Position numbers and translations under genes: made by a program. The notes under the pieces were generated by a model, which ran no database searches, was not told the DNA's origin, and saw only the letters and a list, made by a program, of their open reading frames with translations. A DNA stretch of 31,502 nt. It comes from Pseudolysobacter sp964466115. Lineage in GTDB: Bacteria > Pseudomonadota > Gammaproteobacteria > Xanthomonadales > Rhodanobacteraceae. The DNA lies in NCBI GenBank assembly GCA_964466115.1, contig CAYXMH010000031.1, positions 1 to 31,502 of the forward strand. The letters run 5' to 3'. Position 1 is the stretch's first letter, and every line of letters begins with the position of its first letter. This document shows, one piece after another, positions 13,868 through 22,676 of the stretch.

Positions 13868-15766
13868 ATGTCCGTGACGACTCCTGAAACCCACCAGTTC
13901 CAAGCCGAAGTTCAGCAAGTATTGCAGCTCGTTATCCATTCGCTTTATTCGCACAAGGAAATTTTCTTGCGCGAGTTGATATCCAATGCGTCCGATGCCT
14001 GCGATAAATTGCGCTTTGAGGCGATTGGTAATCCTGCGCTGCTCAAGGACGACGCCGAGTTGCGTATCGAGATTCGCTACGATAAAGAGGCCCGCACGCT
14101 GTCGATTTGCGATACCGGCATCGGTATGACCCGCGCTGAAGTCATCGAAAACATCGGCACCATCGCGCGCTCCGGCACGCGCAAGTTTCTAGAGCAATTG
14201 TCCGGCGATCAGCGCAAAGACGCGCAGTTGATTGGCCAGTTCGGTGTGGGTTTTTATTCCGCTTTTATTGTTGCCGATCGGCTGACGTTGACCACGCGGC
14301 GTGCCGGTGCCGCAGCGAATGAAGCCGTACGCTGGCAATCCGACGGCAGCGGTGAGTATTCGTTGGAGAATATCGAACAAGCCGCGCGTGGAACCACGGT
14401 CACTTTGCATCTGAAACCGGAAGAAGACGAATTCCTCGATTCATGGCGGCTGCGTGAATTGATTACGCGTTATTCCGATCACATCGGTTTTCCGATCCGC
14501 ATGCCCAAAGAGGAGGACGGTAAACCGGGCAGCGAATGGGAGTCGGTCAACCATGCATCGGCTTTGTGGACGCGCCCAAAAGCCGAATTGAAAGACGAGG
14601 ATTATCAAGCGTTCTACAAGCACCTCGCCCACGATTTTCACGACGCCGCGGCCTGGGCGCACAACCGCGTCGAAGGCAACCAGAATTACACCACGTTGCT
14701 GTACATCCCGAGCAAGGCGCCGTTTGATGCGATGTGGTCCGGGCGTGAGGAGCGCAAGGGTCTTAAGCTCTATATCCGCCGCGTGTTCGTTATGGACGCC
14801 TCGGAGCAATTATTGCCAGCGTATTTGCGTTTCGTGCGCGGGGTTGTCGATTCCGACGATTTGCCACTGAACGTGTCGCGCGAAATATTGCAGCAGAACA
14901 AATTGGTTACGCAGATCCGCTCAGGCTGCACCAAACGGGTTCTCGATGTGCTTGAAAAAATTGCGGCCGATGAGAAAGAAAAATACCAGGCATTATGGAA
15001 CGAATTTGGTAATACCCTGAAGGAAGGCATTGCCGAAGATTTTGCAAATAAAGAGAAAATCGCAAAATTGTTGCGTTTTGCGACGACCACCAGCGGCAGT
15101 AAGGATCAAACGGTTGCGCTCGATGACTACATTGCGCGGATGAAAACTGGCCAAGAAACCGTTTATTACATCACCGCCGACAGTTGGCTTGCGGCGAAAA
15201 ACAGCCCACAGCTGGAAGCGTTGAAAGCGCACGGGATCGAGGTGTTGTTGTTGTCCGATCGAATCGACGAATGGATGGTCGGGTACCTCAATGAATATGC
15301 CGGCAAGAAACTAAAATCGGTCGCCAAGGGCGATCTCGACCTCGATAAACTGGCCGCGGGCGAGAGCAATAAAGACCAAAGCAAAAAAGATGAGAAATCG
15401 GCCGAAGGCATCGTTGTTAAACTAAAAGCCATCCTAACCGACAAAGTGCGCGACGTGCGTGTTAGCCATCGTTTGACCGAATCGCCTTCGTGTTTGATTT
15501 TGGACGAGCACGAAATGGCGACGCACATGCAGCGCTTGCTTAAACAGGCCGGCCACGAAGTGCCGGATGGGAAGCCGATCCTGGAGATCAATCCAGCGCA
15601 CCCGTTGGTGCGCCAATTTGATAGCGAAACCAATGCGGCGCGCGCGAATGACCTTGGTCTGTTGCTGCTGGATCAGGCGCAATTGGCGGAAGGTGGCCAG
15701 CTTGAAGACCCTGCCGCGTACCTGCGCCGAGTGAATGCGTTATTGATTGAAAAATTGGCGTCTTAA
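13868..15766 (+). CDS. htpG: Chaperone protein HtpG (bacterial Hsp90)
   Basis: The product is 632 aa, a normal length. The GHKL ATPase domain has ELISNASDACDKLRFEA with catalytic Glu36 and Mg-binding Asn40, DTGIGMT (Asp82) and the lid/glycine-rich segments GTIARSGT and GQFGVGFYS (123-131). The middle domain has RGVVDSDDLPLNVSREILQQ with the ATP-contacting Arg. The C-terminal dimerisation domain ends in YLRRVNALLIEKLAS. It is an ATP-driven homodimeric chaperone in the cytoplasm. The heat-shock-type promoter upstream fits its known control by RpoH. A GAGGA ribosome binding site lies about ten bases before the ATG. Confidence 0.97.
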   Translation: MSVTTPETHQFQAEVQQVLQLVIHSLYSHKEIFLRELISNASDACDKLRFEAIGNPALLKDDAELRIEIRYDKEARTLSICDTGIGMTRAEVIENIGTIARSGTRKFLEQLSGDQRKDAQLIGQFGVGFYSAFIVADRLTLTTRRAGAAANEAVRWQSDGSGEYSLENIEQAARGTTVTLHLKPEEDEFLDSWRLRELITRYSDHIGFPIRMPKEEDGKPGSEWESVNHASALWTRPKAELKDEDYQAFYKHLAHDFHDAAAWAHNRVEGNQNYTTLLYIPSKAPFDAMWSGREERKGLKLYIRRVFVMDASEQLLPAYLRFVRGVVDSDDLPLNVSREILQQNKLVTQIRSGCTKRVLDVLEKIAADEKEKYQALWNEFGNTLKEGIAEDFANKEKIAKLLRFATTTSGSKDQTVALDDYIARMKTGQETVYYITADSWLAAKNSPQLEALKAHGIEVLLLSDRIDEWMVGYLNEYAGKKLKSVAKGDLDLDKLAAGESNKDQSKKDEKSAEGIVVKLKAILTDKVRDVRVSHRLTESPSCLILDEHEMATHMQRLLKQAGHEVPDGKPILEINPAHPLVRQFDSETNAARANDLGLLLLDQAQLAEGGQLEDPAAYLRRVNALLIEKLAS

Positions 15767-15780
15767 CGTGATTTTTTGAC

Positions 15781-15816
15781 GCAATCGATTGCAATTGCTA
15801 CCGCTTGCATTATTAT
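15781..15816 (+). promoter_or_regulatory. Promoter of the small secreted-protein gene, with an overlapping palindrome
   Basis: TTGCAA (15789-15794), a 16-base spacer and TATTAT (15811-15816) make a plausible sigma70 promoter. A perfect 12-bp palindrome GCAATCGATTGC (15781-15792) overlaps its -35 box and could be an operator. The leader of about 130 bases contains an AATCCTG/CAGGATT hairpin (15911-15917 with 15924-15930) just before the ribosome binding site. Confidence 0.5.
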
Positions 15817-15952
15817 CCTGCGCTGCGAAAGTGAGCGCGATGCTTTTTCACGCACTTTGGATGATTTATTTGGCGGCGGCTAACCAGGCTCATTTGACTG
15901 CAATGTGAGCAATCCTGTGTTGCCAGGATTCAGTAGATAGGGGATAGATTCG

Positions 15953-16285
15953 ATGCGAATTATTTCAACGGGATTACTGTTTTTGATGGCGTTGTTGGTT
16001 GGTGCGACGGCTTTCGCGAACGATCGCGCAATCGCGAATGGCCGGGTGTTGGTATCGCCCGAAAGCGACGGACGTTTTTCGGTGGACAGAAACAAAATGG
16101 GAAAATCGCAGTTGCTGGCGGTGATCGGTGATTTGAAAGACAGCAAGCACGTTACCGGCGTGGTTCTCAAACGCGCCGATCAGGCCAGCGCCGAGCAGAA
16201 ACATTTGTTGATTGAAATTGCGCAGTATTGGGAATTGGATGCGGTGGCCGAAAACGGAAACGATGTCACGCCGTTGACTGAGTAG
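15953..16285 (+). CDS. Small secreted or periplasmic protein of unknown function
   Basis: The product is 110 aa. Residues 1-22 form a clear Sec signal peptide (basic start MRI, hydrophobic LLFLMALLVGATAFA, then cleavage before NDRA). The mature part of about 88 residues is charged and soluble (RVLVSPESDGRFSVDRNKMG, then a predicted helix rich in Lys, Glu and Gln near SAEQKHLLIEIAQYWELDAV). I do not recognise the family. There are no cysteines in the mature part and no lipobox. The start has an AGGGGAT ribosome binding site. It has its own promoter region after htpG and faces the HIT gene tail to tail. Confidence 0.75.
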   Translation: MRIISTGLLFLMALLVGATAFANDRAIANGRVLVSPESDGRFSVDRNKMGKSQLLAVIGDLKDSKHVTGVVLKRADQASAEQKHLLIEIAQYWELDAVAENGNDVTPLTE

Positions 16286-16308
16286 TTTGGTTTCTCAAGT
16301 ATCAGTAT

Positions 16309-16335
16309 CGCCATTCCGCCTGCGCGGGAATGGCG
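16309..16335. repeat. Dispersed-type extragenic palindrome between convergent genes
   Basis: CGCCATTCC (16309-16317) and GGAATGGCG (16327-16335) form a perfect 9-bp stem around a 9-base loop, in the gap between the small secreted-protein gene and the HIT gene. Sequences of the form CGCCATTCCnGC...GCGGGAATGGCG are common dispersed repeats in proteobacteria. It could also stop transcription weakly from either side, though no T-run is present. Confidence 0.6.
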
Positions 16336-16355
16336 ACTACAAGCAGCAGGGTCGT

Positions 16356-16775
16356 TTAATGCGCGAGCGCCGCGCGCAGGGCTTCAGTCCGTTGCTGTTG
16401 AAGTTCCGCCGTATAGGCTTCACGCTCACCCGCCGCCCACACCGGATATGGCCATACTGCATCGTGCTTGAAACGTGCGACGATGTGCACGTGCAATTGC
16501 GGTACGATGTTTCCTAACGACGCAATATTGATTTTGTGCGGTTGAAACTCTTTGCGCAGAACTTGCGCTGCGCGATTAATTTCGGTCATTAAGGTTTGTT
16601 GATCGTATTCGGGCAGGTCGATCCATTCGTATAACGCTTGGCGCCGCGGGATCAACACCAACCATGGGTAGCGCGCATCGTTCATTAATGCCACGCTGCT
16701 AAGCGCCCAGTCGGTCAGCGCGATGGTGTCGTTGCTAAGGCGTGGATCCATTTCGAAGGTCATGGATGATTTCAC
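16356..16775 (-). CDS. HIT domain protein (histidine triad nucleotide-binding family)
   Basis: The product is 139 aa. Its HIT motif reads PQLHVHIVARF (residues 92-102), so the first His of the usual HxHxHxx is Gln93, while the middle catalytic His (His95) and His97 are kept. This variant is common in proteobacterial proteins of this subgroup, which also share the following DAVWP(x)PVW segment. Such enzymes hydrolyse or transfer nucleotidyl groups; the exact substrate here is unknown. It lies 30 bases after the dienelactone hydrolase gene on the same strand, suggesting co-transcription. Start could be Met1 or Met5; neither has a strong ribosome binding site. Confidence 0.88.
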   Translation of the reverse strand: MKSSMTFEMDPRLSNDTIALTDWALSSVALMNDARYPWLVLIPRRQALYEWIDLPEYDQQTLMTEINRAAQVLRKEFQPHKINIASLGNIVPQLHVHIVARFKHDAVWPYPVWAAGEREAYTAELQQQRTEALRAALAH

Positions 16776-16805
16776 GATAGGGTGGTTTGGAAGTGTAATC
16801 TTAAA

Positions 16806-17462
16806 TTACAGCGCGGAAAAAAACTCTAGCGTACGTTGCCACGCCAAGCGTGCGCAGTCCGGATTGTAGTCGGCACGTGCTTCGCAATTAAAGCCATGAC
16901 CCGCGGGGTAAATGTGCATCGCGGCATTTGGTAGGGCGGCGCGGTGTTTGGCCACATCCTGCGCGCTGATCAAAGGATCGCGATCGCCGAAGTGGAAGAG
17001 CACGGGTGCTTTTGGCTGCTCATGCAAAAAAGGTACGGTACGGCCACCGTAATAACTGACCGCAGGTAACCCAAGGCGCGCGGCACAAAGATAAGCGACA
17101 GTACCGCCCCAACAGAAACCGACAACGCCGACTTTACCTGCCGATTGGAGCGTTTTTGCGGCGCTGGCAATGTCTTTTACGGCTTGGTCGAAACCGAGTT
17201 TTTCGGCAAGTTCGCGGCCTTTGTTAACGCCGGAAACGTCATAATCAAGCTCAACGCCGGTTTCAACTCGATCGAATAGCGCGGGTGCAATGGTGAGATA
17301 TCCGGCAGCCGCAAACTTATCGACCACACTGCGAATATGCGGATTAACTCCGAAAATTTCCTGAATGACGACGATGCCGCCTTTGGGTTTTCCAGTGGGC
17401 GCAGCCCGATAACCGCCTATCTGGGGAGTTTGGGTTGTAGCGGACGCAGGGGAGTGTTCCAT
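16806..17462 (-). CDS. Dienelactone hydrolase family protein
   Basis: The product is 218 aa, an alpha/beta hydrolase of the DLH family. The Cys-His-Asp triad is visible: Cys117 in GVVGFCWGG (the nucleophile elbow), Asp162 in FGDRDPLI and His189 in PAGHGFNC. The segment IVVIQEIFGVNPHIR (30-44) holds the Glu that keeps the Cys inactive until substrate binds. Family members cleave dienelactone in chloroaromatic breakdown, but many chromosomal copies have unknown substrates, and no aromatic pathway genes are nearby. It is cytoplasmic, with no signal peptide. It is first of a two-gene minus-strand unit with the HIT gene and divergent from rimO. Confidence 0.92.
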   Translation of the reverse strand: MEHSPASATTQTPQIGGYRAAPTGKPKGGIVVIQEIFGVNPHIRSVVDKFAAAGYLTIAPALFDRVETGVELDYDVSGVNKGRELAEKLGFDQAVKDIASAAKTLQSAGKVGVVGFCWGGTVAYLCAARLGLPAVSYYGGRTVPFLHEQPKAPVLFHFGDRDPLISAQDVAKHRAALPNAAMHIYPAGHGFNCEARADYNPDCARLAWQRTLEFFSAL

Positions 17463-17556
17463 GACTCATTCCGTATGGCAGCGATGGCGGTGGATAACAT
17501 TGGCAGCGCGTGAGCTCAGCAATAATAAAGCAAAATCTTAAACCGCGACTTAGCGA

Positions 17557-17586
17557 TTCGCCCAATCCCCGCCAAAGACCTATAAT
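17557..17586 (+). promoter_or_regulatory. Candidate promoter of rimO
   Basis: A perfect TATAAT (17581-17586) lies 27 bases before the rimO ATG, with a weak TTCGCC (17557-17562) 18 bases upstream as -35. The leader would be only about 20 bases. Confidence 0.5.
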
Positions 17587-17612
17587 TCCCGTTTACAGAA
17601 TTGGATGTCACG

Positions 17613-18932
17613 ATGTCCCAAAAAGCACCTAAAGTTGGGTTTGTTAGCCTCGGCTGCCCCAAAGCGCTGGTCGACTCCGAACGCATCTTGACCCAGCTGC
17701 GAGTGGAAGGCTACGAAATCGTACCGCGTTACGATGCTGCCGATGTGGTCGTCGTGAACACCTGCGGTTTTATCGAATCCGCCGTGACCGAGTCGCTGGA
17801 CGCGATCGGGGAGGCGATGAACGAAAACGGTCGTGTCATCGTCACCGGCTGTCTTGGGGCACGCGCAGAATTGATACGTGAGGCTTATCCGAACGTATTA
17901 TCGATTTCCGGTCCGCAAGATTATGCCTCGGTGATGAATGCCGTGCATACGCAATTGCCGCCAAAACACGATCCCTATCTCGACCTAGTGCCGCCGACGG
18001 GAATCAAGTTAACGCCGAAACATTACGCCTACTTAAAAATTTCGGAAGGCTGCAATCATCGGTGCACGTTTTGCATTATTCCGTCGATGCGCGGGGACTT
18101 GGTCTCGCGCCCGATCGATGAAGTGCTGGTCGAGGCCGAAAAATTGGTCAAGGGTGGGGTTAAAGAATTGCTGGTGATCTCTCAGGATACCAGCGCGTAT
18201 GGCGTCGATACCCGCTACATGGAACGTGAATGGCGGACGAAGCGTTATCGCACCCACCTGACCGACCTGTGCCGCGGACTTAGTGAGCTTAACGCGTGGG
18301 TTCGCCTGCATTATGTGTATCCTTATCCGCACGTGGATGAAATCCTGCCGTTGATGGCCGATGGACTGGTATTGCCGTATCTGGATGTTCCGTTCCAGCA
18401 TGCGAATCCGCGAATATTGAAACTGATGAAGCGGCCCGCGCATGCGGAAAAGAATTTGGAGCGGGTACGACGTTGGCGTGAGGTTTGCCCGGAGCTGACC
18501 ATCCGCAGCACGTTCATTGTTGGGTTTCCCGGTGAAACCGAAGCCGAATTCGAAGAGCTTCTGGATTTTCTGCGCGAGGCCAAGTTGGATCGCGTCGGTT
18601 GTTTCACTTATTCACCCGTTGCTGGGGCGAAAGCGAACCAATTGCCGGATCCCATCTCCCCGGCGGTACAAGCGCAACGATACGAGCGCTTTATGCAGGT
18701 ACAAGCGCAAATCAGTGCCGACCGATTGCAGCGCCGAGTGGATAGCACGATGCGCGTGCTGATTGATGAAGTCGGAAAAGCCGGCGCCATCGGACGCTCG
18801 AGCGCGGACGCGCCTGAAATTGACGGCAAGGTCATTGTCGCCGACGGCCAAAAACTAAAGCCCGGTGAATTTGTGGACGTTTATATCGACGAATCGGACG
18901 AATACGATTTGATTGGGCGCGTGGCGGCTTGA
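17613..18932 (+). CDS. rimO: Ribosomal protein S12 methylthiotransferase RimO
   Basis: The product is 439 aa from ATG 17613, giving MSQKAPKVGFVSLGCPKALVDSE. The TTG at 17601 would add four residues and has no support. The N-terminal UPF0004 domain has cluster cysteines Cys15, Cys51 and Cys80. The radical SAM CxxxCxxC motif is Cys147-Cys151-Cys154 in GCNHRCTFCIIPSMRG. A TRAM domain lies in the last 65 residues. SxGCPKALVDSE near the start distinguishes RimO from its relative MiaB. The enzyme adds a methylthio group to the conserved Asp of ribosomal protein S12. The next gene begins 27 bases later, so co-transcription is likely. Confidence 0.96.
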   Translation: MSQKAPKVGFVSLGCPKALVDSERILTQLRVEGYEIVPRYDAADVVVVNTCGFIESAVTESLDAIGEAMNENGRVIVTGCLGARAELIREAYPNVLSISGPQDYASVMNAVHTQLPPKHDPYLDLVPPTGIKLTPKHYAYLKISEGCNHRCTFCIIPSMRGDLVSRPIDEVLVEAEKLVKGGVKELLVISQDTSAYGVDTRYMEREWRTKRYRTHLTDLCRGLSELNAWVRLHYVYPYPHVDEILPLMADGLVLPYLDVPFQHANPRILKLMKRPAHAEKNLERVRRWREVCPELTIRSTFIVGFPGETEAEFEELLDFLREAKLDRVGCFTYSPVAGAKANQLPDPISPAVQAQRYERFMQVQAQISADRLQRRVDSTMRVLIDEVGKAGAIGRSSADAPEIDGKVIVADGQKLKPGEFVDVYIDESDEYDLIGRVAA

Positions 18933-18959
18933 GTTTTTCCGTGCCGCGGGAGAGACCTT

Positions 18960-19778
18960 TTGCGTTTCCACGCCCCTGATCGTTGTGCGATTGCTCAAGA
19001 GGTGTTTGCGCGCCCCCCGCTTTCGGAGTGGTCGCTCTATATGGGCTGGCTTAAGGGGGAGCACTGGCCAACCGTGCAGGAGCTTAACGCGGCATGGGTA
19101 ACCAGCAGCGCATCGAATCGATGTTTTGTTCGACAATGCCCGGAACTGCTCGCCGACGGTCTGCACTACGAGCAACGCATTGCCAAGCTGCATAAAATTG
19201 CCACGCGCGAACGCAATTGGCACGATTTATTCAACGCCCTAATCTGGCTGCGCTATCCTAAGCTTAAAGCGGCGTTGAATATGCGGCAGGTTCAGGAAAT
19301 TGCTCAAGTCGGAGACAAACAGCGCAGCCGCGCGCAGTGCGCGTTAACCCATTTCGATGAAGGCGGCGCCATCGTCATTGTGCGCGACCCCAACTTGTTG
19401 CAGCTGTGGGATGCCCACGATTGGCATGGTTTGTTTTGGCGCGAGCGCAGTGCTTGGGGGCGCGATATTGAGGTTATCGTCTTCGGGCATGCGTTATTGG
19501 AGCATGCGCTGGTAGTGCAACAGACATTGGTTGCGAAAGCCTTGGTCGTAATCGACGGCGATCGATCCGCCGCCATGAATTCGGTGGTTTCAGCATTGGT
19601 TAACCGGCACATATTGAATGATCCGCAGGAGCTGCGTCCATTGCCTTTGTCCGGCATTCCCGGTTGGCATAGCGATGGCGGCGACGAGCGGTTCTATCGC
19701 GAAGCGCCGTGTTTTTGCCCATTGCGCGTCGGGCGGCGTTATCCACCGCCACTGGGATCCGCTTTATCGGGTGGATGA
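18960..19778 (+). CDS. DUF3025 family protein of unknown function
   Basis: The product is 272 aa from TTG 18960, preceded by GGGAGAG at good spacing. The rimO stop is in the same frame and excludes an earlier start. Diagnostic segments of the family are NWHDLFNALIWLRYPKLKAAL, FDEGGAIVIVRDPNLLQLW, VIVFGHALLEHAL and the closing LPLSGIPGWHSD with FYREAPCFCPLR. The family is widespread in beta- and gammaproteobacteria and has no assigned function. No signal peptide or membrane segment is seen, so it is probably cytoplasmic. The stop overlaps ATG 19775 of the following kinase frame (ATGA), which may link their translation. Confidence 0.88.
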   Translation: MRFHAPDRCAIAQEVFARPPLSEWSLYMGWLKGEHWPTVQELNAAWVTSSASNRCFVRQCPELLADGLHYEQRIAKLHKIATRERNWHDLFNALIWLRYPKLKAALNMRQVQEIAQVGDKQRSRAQCALTHFDEGGAIVIVRDPNLLQLWDAHDWHGLFWRERSAWGRDIEVIVFGHALLEHALVVQQTLVAKALVVIDGDRSAAMNSVVSALVNRHILNDPQELRPLPLSGIPGWHSDGGDERFYREAPCFCPLRVGRRYPPPLGSALSGG

Positions 19779-19837
19779 CTTTGCGTGAGAACTTAGCTAC
19801 GGTATCTGTACACAATGAAAAAAGCGCACGCCTGAAG

Positions 19838-22543
19838 ATGAACAACAATACGATCAATTCAGACGATTGGGATCTGCTCGAGCTTGAGCTGGACGAGTTA
19901 CTTGCGCTGCCCGCCAATATGCGGGAGCAGCGCTTAATGGAAATAGCGCAAACACGGCCGAACGACGTGACCAAATTGCGCGAATGGCTTGAGGGCATCG
20001 AAACCCCCGATGGGTTTCTGGATGTGGTCGAAAATAAAACCCGCCTCAATCCCGAGCCAGGTCAACTGTTGGGTCCGTGGCGGTTGGTGCGCCGGATTGC
20101 CGAAGGCGGCATGGGTTCGGTATGGCTGGCCGAACGCGCGGACGGCAGCTTTACCAAGCACGTTGCGATCAAGTTTTTGCGCGAGGATTCGCCGCAATTG
20201 CGTGAGCGGCTGGTGCAAGAGCGCCAGGTTCTAGCGCGACTGGATCATCCGGGCATTGCACGCTTGTTGGACGGAGGAACCACACCCGAAGGTGTTGGGT
20301 ATTTGGTTGCCGAGTATGTTGATGGCCTGGCGCTGGATGCTTGGTGTGAACAGAACCAGCCGAGTTTGGTGGTGCGCATCGATTTGTTTTGCCAGATCGC
20401 GTCGGCCGTCGCGTACGCGCACTCAAGCCTGATCGTGCATCGCGATCTTAAACCGCGCAACATCATGGTTGATCGAGAGGGGCGCACGCGCTTACTGGAT
20501 TTTGGCATTGCCAAATTGGTTGATCCCACCAATGTCGTCGAAACCGCCGATCGCGCTTTAACCCCCGAATTTGCGGCCCCGGAACAGCTGACCGGTGCGG
20601 CGATCACGACGCGCACGGACGTTTACGCATTAGGCGCATTATTGTATTTTTTGCTTACTGGCCAAGCCCCTTTAGCCTTGCGCGGATTGCCGTTGGCCGT
20701 TTTGGTGCGCCGCGTATGCGACGATATGCCGGCCGCGCCAAGCACGCTTGCACAAACTAAGATTGCCGTGGCGGCGGTTTTGCGCGGTGATCTGGATGCG
20801 ATTTCACTTAAAGCGTTAGCCAAAGAGCCGGACCGGCGTTATGCCTCGGTTGAAGCAATGTTGGCGGATATTGACGCGTGGCGTCGGCACTTACCGGTTT
20901 CGGCGCGGGCCAGCTCCACTTGGTATCGATTGCGGCGTTTTGCGCGGCGGCACTGGATTGTTTTGTCCGCATCCGCTGTTGTCACCTTCGCGCTGGTGGG
21001 TGGTTTATTGGTGTCGCTGTGGTTTCTAAAGGCCGCCCTGATCCAAGAAGAAGCGGTTCAGCGCGATTCAGCAAGGCTGGTTGCGCTGCGCGATTTTATG
21101 TTGCGTTTACTTCGACAGGAAAAGTCCGACGCTAAAGTCGACGTGGCCGATTTGTTGGCCCATGCTGAGGCCGGTATTGGACCCGACAGTGGCATCGCGA
21201 CAGAAGCGCGCGCTCTGGCGGCGATTGAAGTGATTCGGTTGTACATCACGCGCAGGGACACCGCATCAACGCTGCGCGCTTTGGGTTTGGTCGCCGATAT
21301 TGACACCAAGGCATTGGTGGACGACATGGCAGCCGAATTGGATTGTTTGCGCGCGGAGGCGCTGCACTTCAGCCACGATAACCAGACCGCGAAACGCTTT
21401 GTGCAAACCGGTATCGAACGCGCGCAGCGCATTGAGGGCGCGCGCCGCCACATTTTGGCGCAATGCCTTAATAACCGCGCAGCGATCGCTTTCGACTTGC
21501 ACGACCCGCAAAGCGCAATTTCCGATTACCAAAGCGCCTTGGTCACAATGGAGGAAATGAATTCAATATTGAAAGGGCAGGTTTCCACCTTTATGCCGGA
21601 TCAGATAGCCAGCATATTGGATAATTTGGGCGGCGTATTGGTGTCTACCAATCGATTCCAGGAAGCCGAGGAGGCGTATCGCAAAGCGTTGAAACTGCTT
21701 GAGCAAATTCATCAAGACCAAGGTCCGGAAGCGGCGGCGGTTCTTGGTAATTTGGCAATTCTTTATAAAATCTCCGGTCGCCCCCGTGATGCGTTGCCTT
21801 TTTTCGAGAAGGCATTGGCGTTACGGCGCGAAATTCTCGGCGCTTCCAGTCGCCTGGCGCAGCAATTGATCAACGTTGCCGGCGCCTACGACGTGCTTGG
21901 AGAGTCCGAGCACTCACTATCGCTGCTGGACGAGGCTGAGCAGATGCAGCGGCCCTTGGTTGCCCCGGTTAGCATGCACTATGCGCAACTGCACCTGGAG
22001 CGTGGGCGTGCCTTGATGCATCTCAATCGTTTGGATGCTGCAAAAAGCGAGTTTGCGAAAACTCACGAGCTATATCAACAGTTATTGCCGCCGGAGCATG
22101 AGTTTCAACAGCTGCTTCGCAATGACGAAGCGGAATTGGCCTTGATGAAACCCGATAACGGTGCGCAGCTCGATCGCGTTAGTGCCAATTTGGCCGGCGA
22201 TATCGAGCGTATGCGTAAACCCGATGCATCCGCCAAGGGTGCGCTGGCACGCGCATTAACGTTAGCGGCGCAGGCGGCTTTCCTGCGCAATGATATGGAA
22301 AATGCGGCGCGCTTGGCACACGAGTCGCGTGATGAATACGTCGCTATGAACGGTGAGTCCGCATGGCAGATAGCCAATTGCGATTGGTTGCTCGGGCGCA
22401 TTGCGCTGGCGCGTGGAGATCGAAAGGCGGCCCGAGAATTGTTAAAAGCGGCAGCCGATAGTTTAGCGAAAGCTTTGGGGCCTGATCATTCCTTGACCCG
22501 CAGTGCGCGTGAGAGCTTGGTGGCAATTGGAAATGCGCCTTAA
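19838..22543 (+). CDS. Membrane Ser/Thr protein kinase with C-terminal TPR repeats
   Basis: From ATG 19838 the product is 901 aa. A short acidic helical N-terminus is followed by the kinase domain: glycine loop AEGGMGSVW (88-96), catalytic Lys112 in VAIKFL, HRDLKPRN (201-208, an RD kinase), DFGIAK (221-226) and APEQ (247-250). A single membrane segment (about 373-397) separates it from a C-terminal half of about 500 residues with TPR-like helix pairs (clearest about 537-677, e.g. RFQEAEEAYRKAL and RPRDALPFFEKAL), probably periplasmic and sensory. ATG 19775, overlapping the DUF3025 stop, is the alternative start (922 aa) but adds residues unlike the family. This architecture typically accompanies TIGR02999/ECF43 sigma factors, and one lies 4 kb downstream. 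Confidence 0.93.
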   Translation: MNNNTINSDDWDLLELELDELLALPANMREQRLMEIAQTRPNDVTKLREWLEGIETPDGFLDVVENKTRLNPEPGQLLGPWRLVRRIAEGGMGSVWLAERADGSFTKHVAIKFLREDSPQLRERLVQERQVLARLDHPGIARLLDGGTTPEGVGYLVAEYVDGLALDAWCEQNQPSLVVRIDLFCQIASAVAYAHSSLIVHRDLKPRNIMVDREGRTRLLDFGIAKLVDPTNVVETADRALTPEFAAPEQLTGAAITTRTDVYALGALLYFLLTGQAPLALRGLPLAVLVRRVCDDMPAAPSTLAQTKIAVAAVLRGDLDAISLKALAKEPDRRYASVEAMLADIDAWRRHLPVSARASSTWYRLRRFARRHWIVLSASAVVTFALVGGLLVSLWFLKAALIQEEAVQRDSARLVALRDFMLRLLRQEKSDAKVDVADLLAHAEAGIGPDSGIATEARALAAIEVIRLYITRRDTASTLRALGLVADIDTKALVDDMAAELDCLRAEALHFSHDNQTAKRFVQTGIERAQRIEGARRHILAQCLNNRAAIAFDLHDPQSAISDYQSALVTMEEMNSILKGQVSTFMPDQIASILDNLGGVLVSTNRFQEAEEAYRKALKLLEQIHQDQGPEAAAVLGNLAILYKISGRPRDALPFFEKALALRREILGASSRLAQQLINVAGAYDVLGESEHSLSLLDEAEQMQRPLVAPVSMHYAQLHLERGRALMHLNRLDAAKSEFAKTHELYQQLLPPEHEFQQLLRNDEAELALMKPDNGAQLDRVSANLAGDIERMRKPDASAKGALARALTLAAQAAFLRNDMENAARLAHESRDEYVAMNGESAWQIANCDWLLGRIALARGDRKAARELLKAAADSLAKALGPDHSLTRSARESLVAIGNAP

Positions 22544-22627
22544 GAGATAGATCGTAAAATGACCCGCTCAGCGCGCGACACAATGTCGGCGTTGTTTCCA
22601 GGAACCCGCTTTCAGCCGTCAGCTAAA

Positions 22628-22655
22628 AATAAGGGCGTCCGAAGACGCCCTTATT
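22628..22655 (-). terminator. Strong (bidirectional) terminator after the second S8 peptidase and kinase genes
   Basis: AATAAGGGCGTC and GACGCCCTTATT form a perfect 12-bp stem with a 4-base loop (TTCG on the minus strand). On the minus strand the stem runs into TTTTT, so it best serves the peptidase gene ending at 22677. It may also stop the convergent kinase transcript. Confidence 0.9.
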
Positions 22656-22676
22656 GAACTTGTGTTACCGCTTGGG

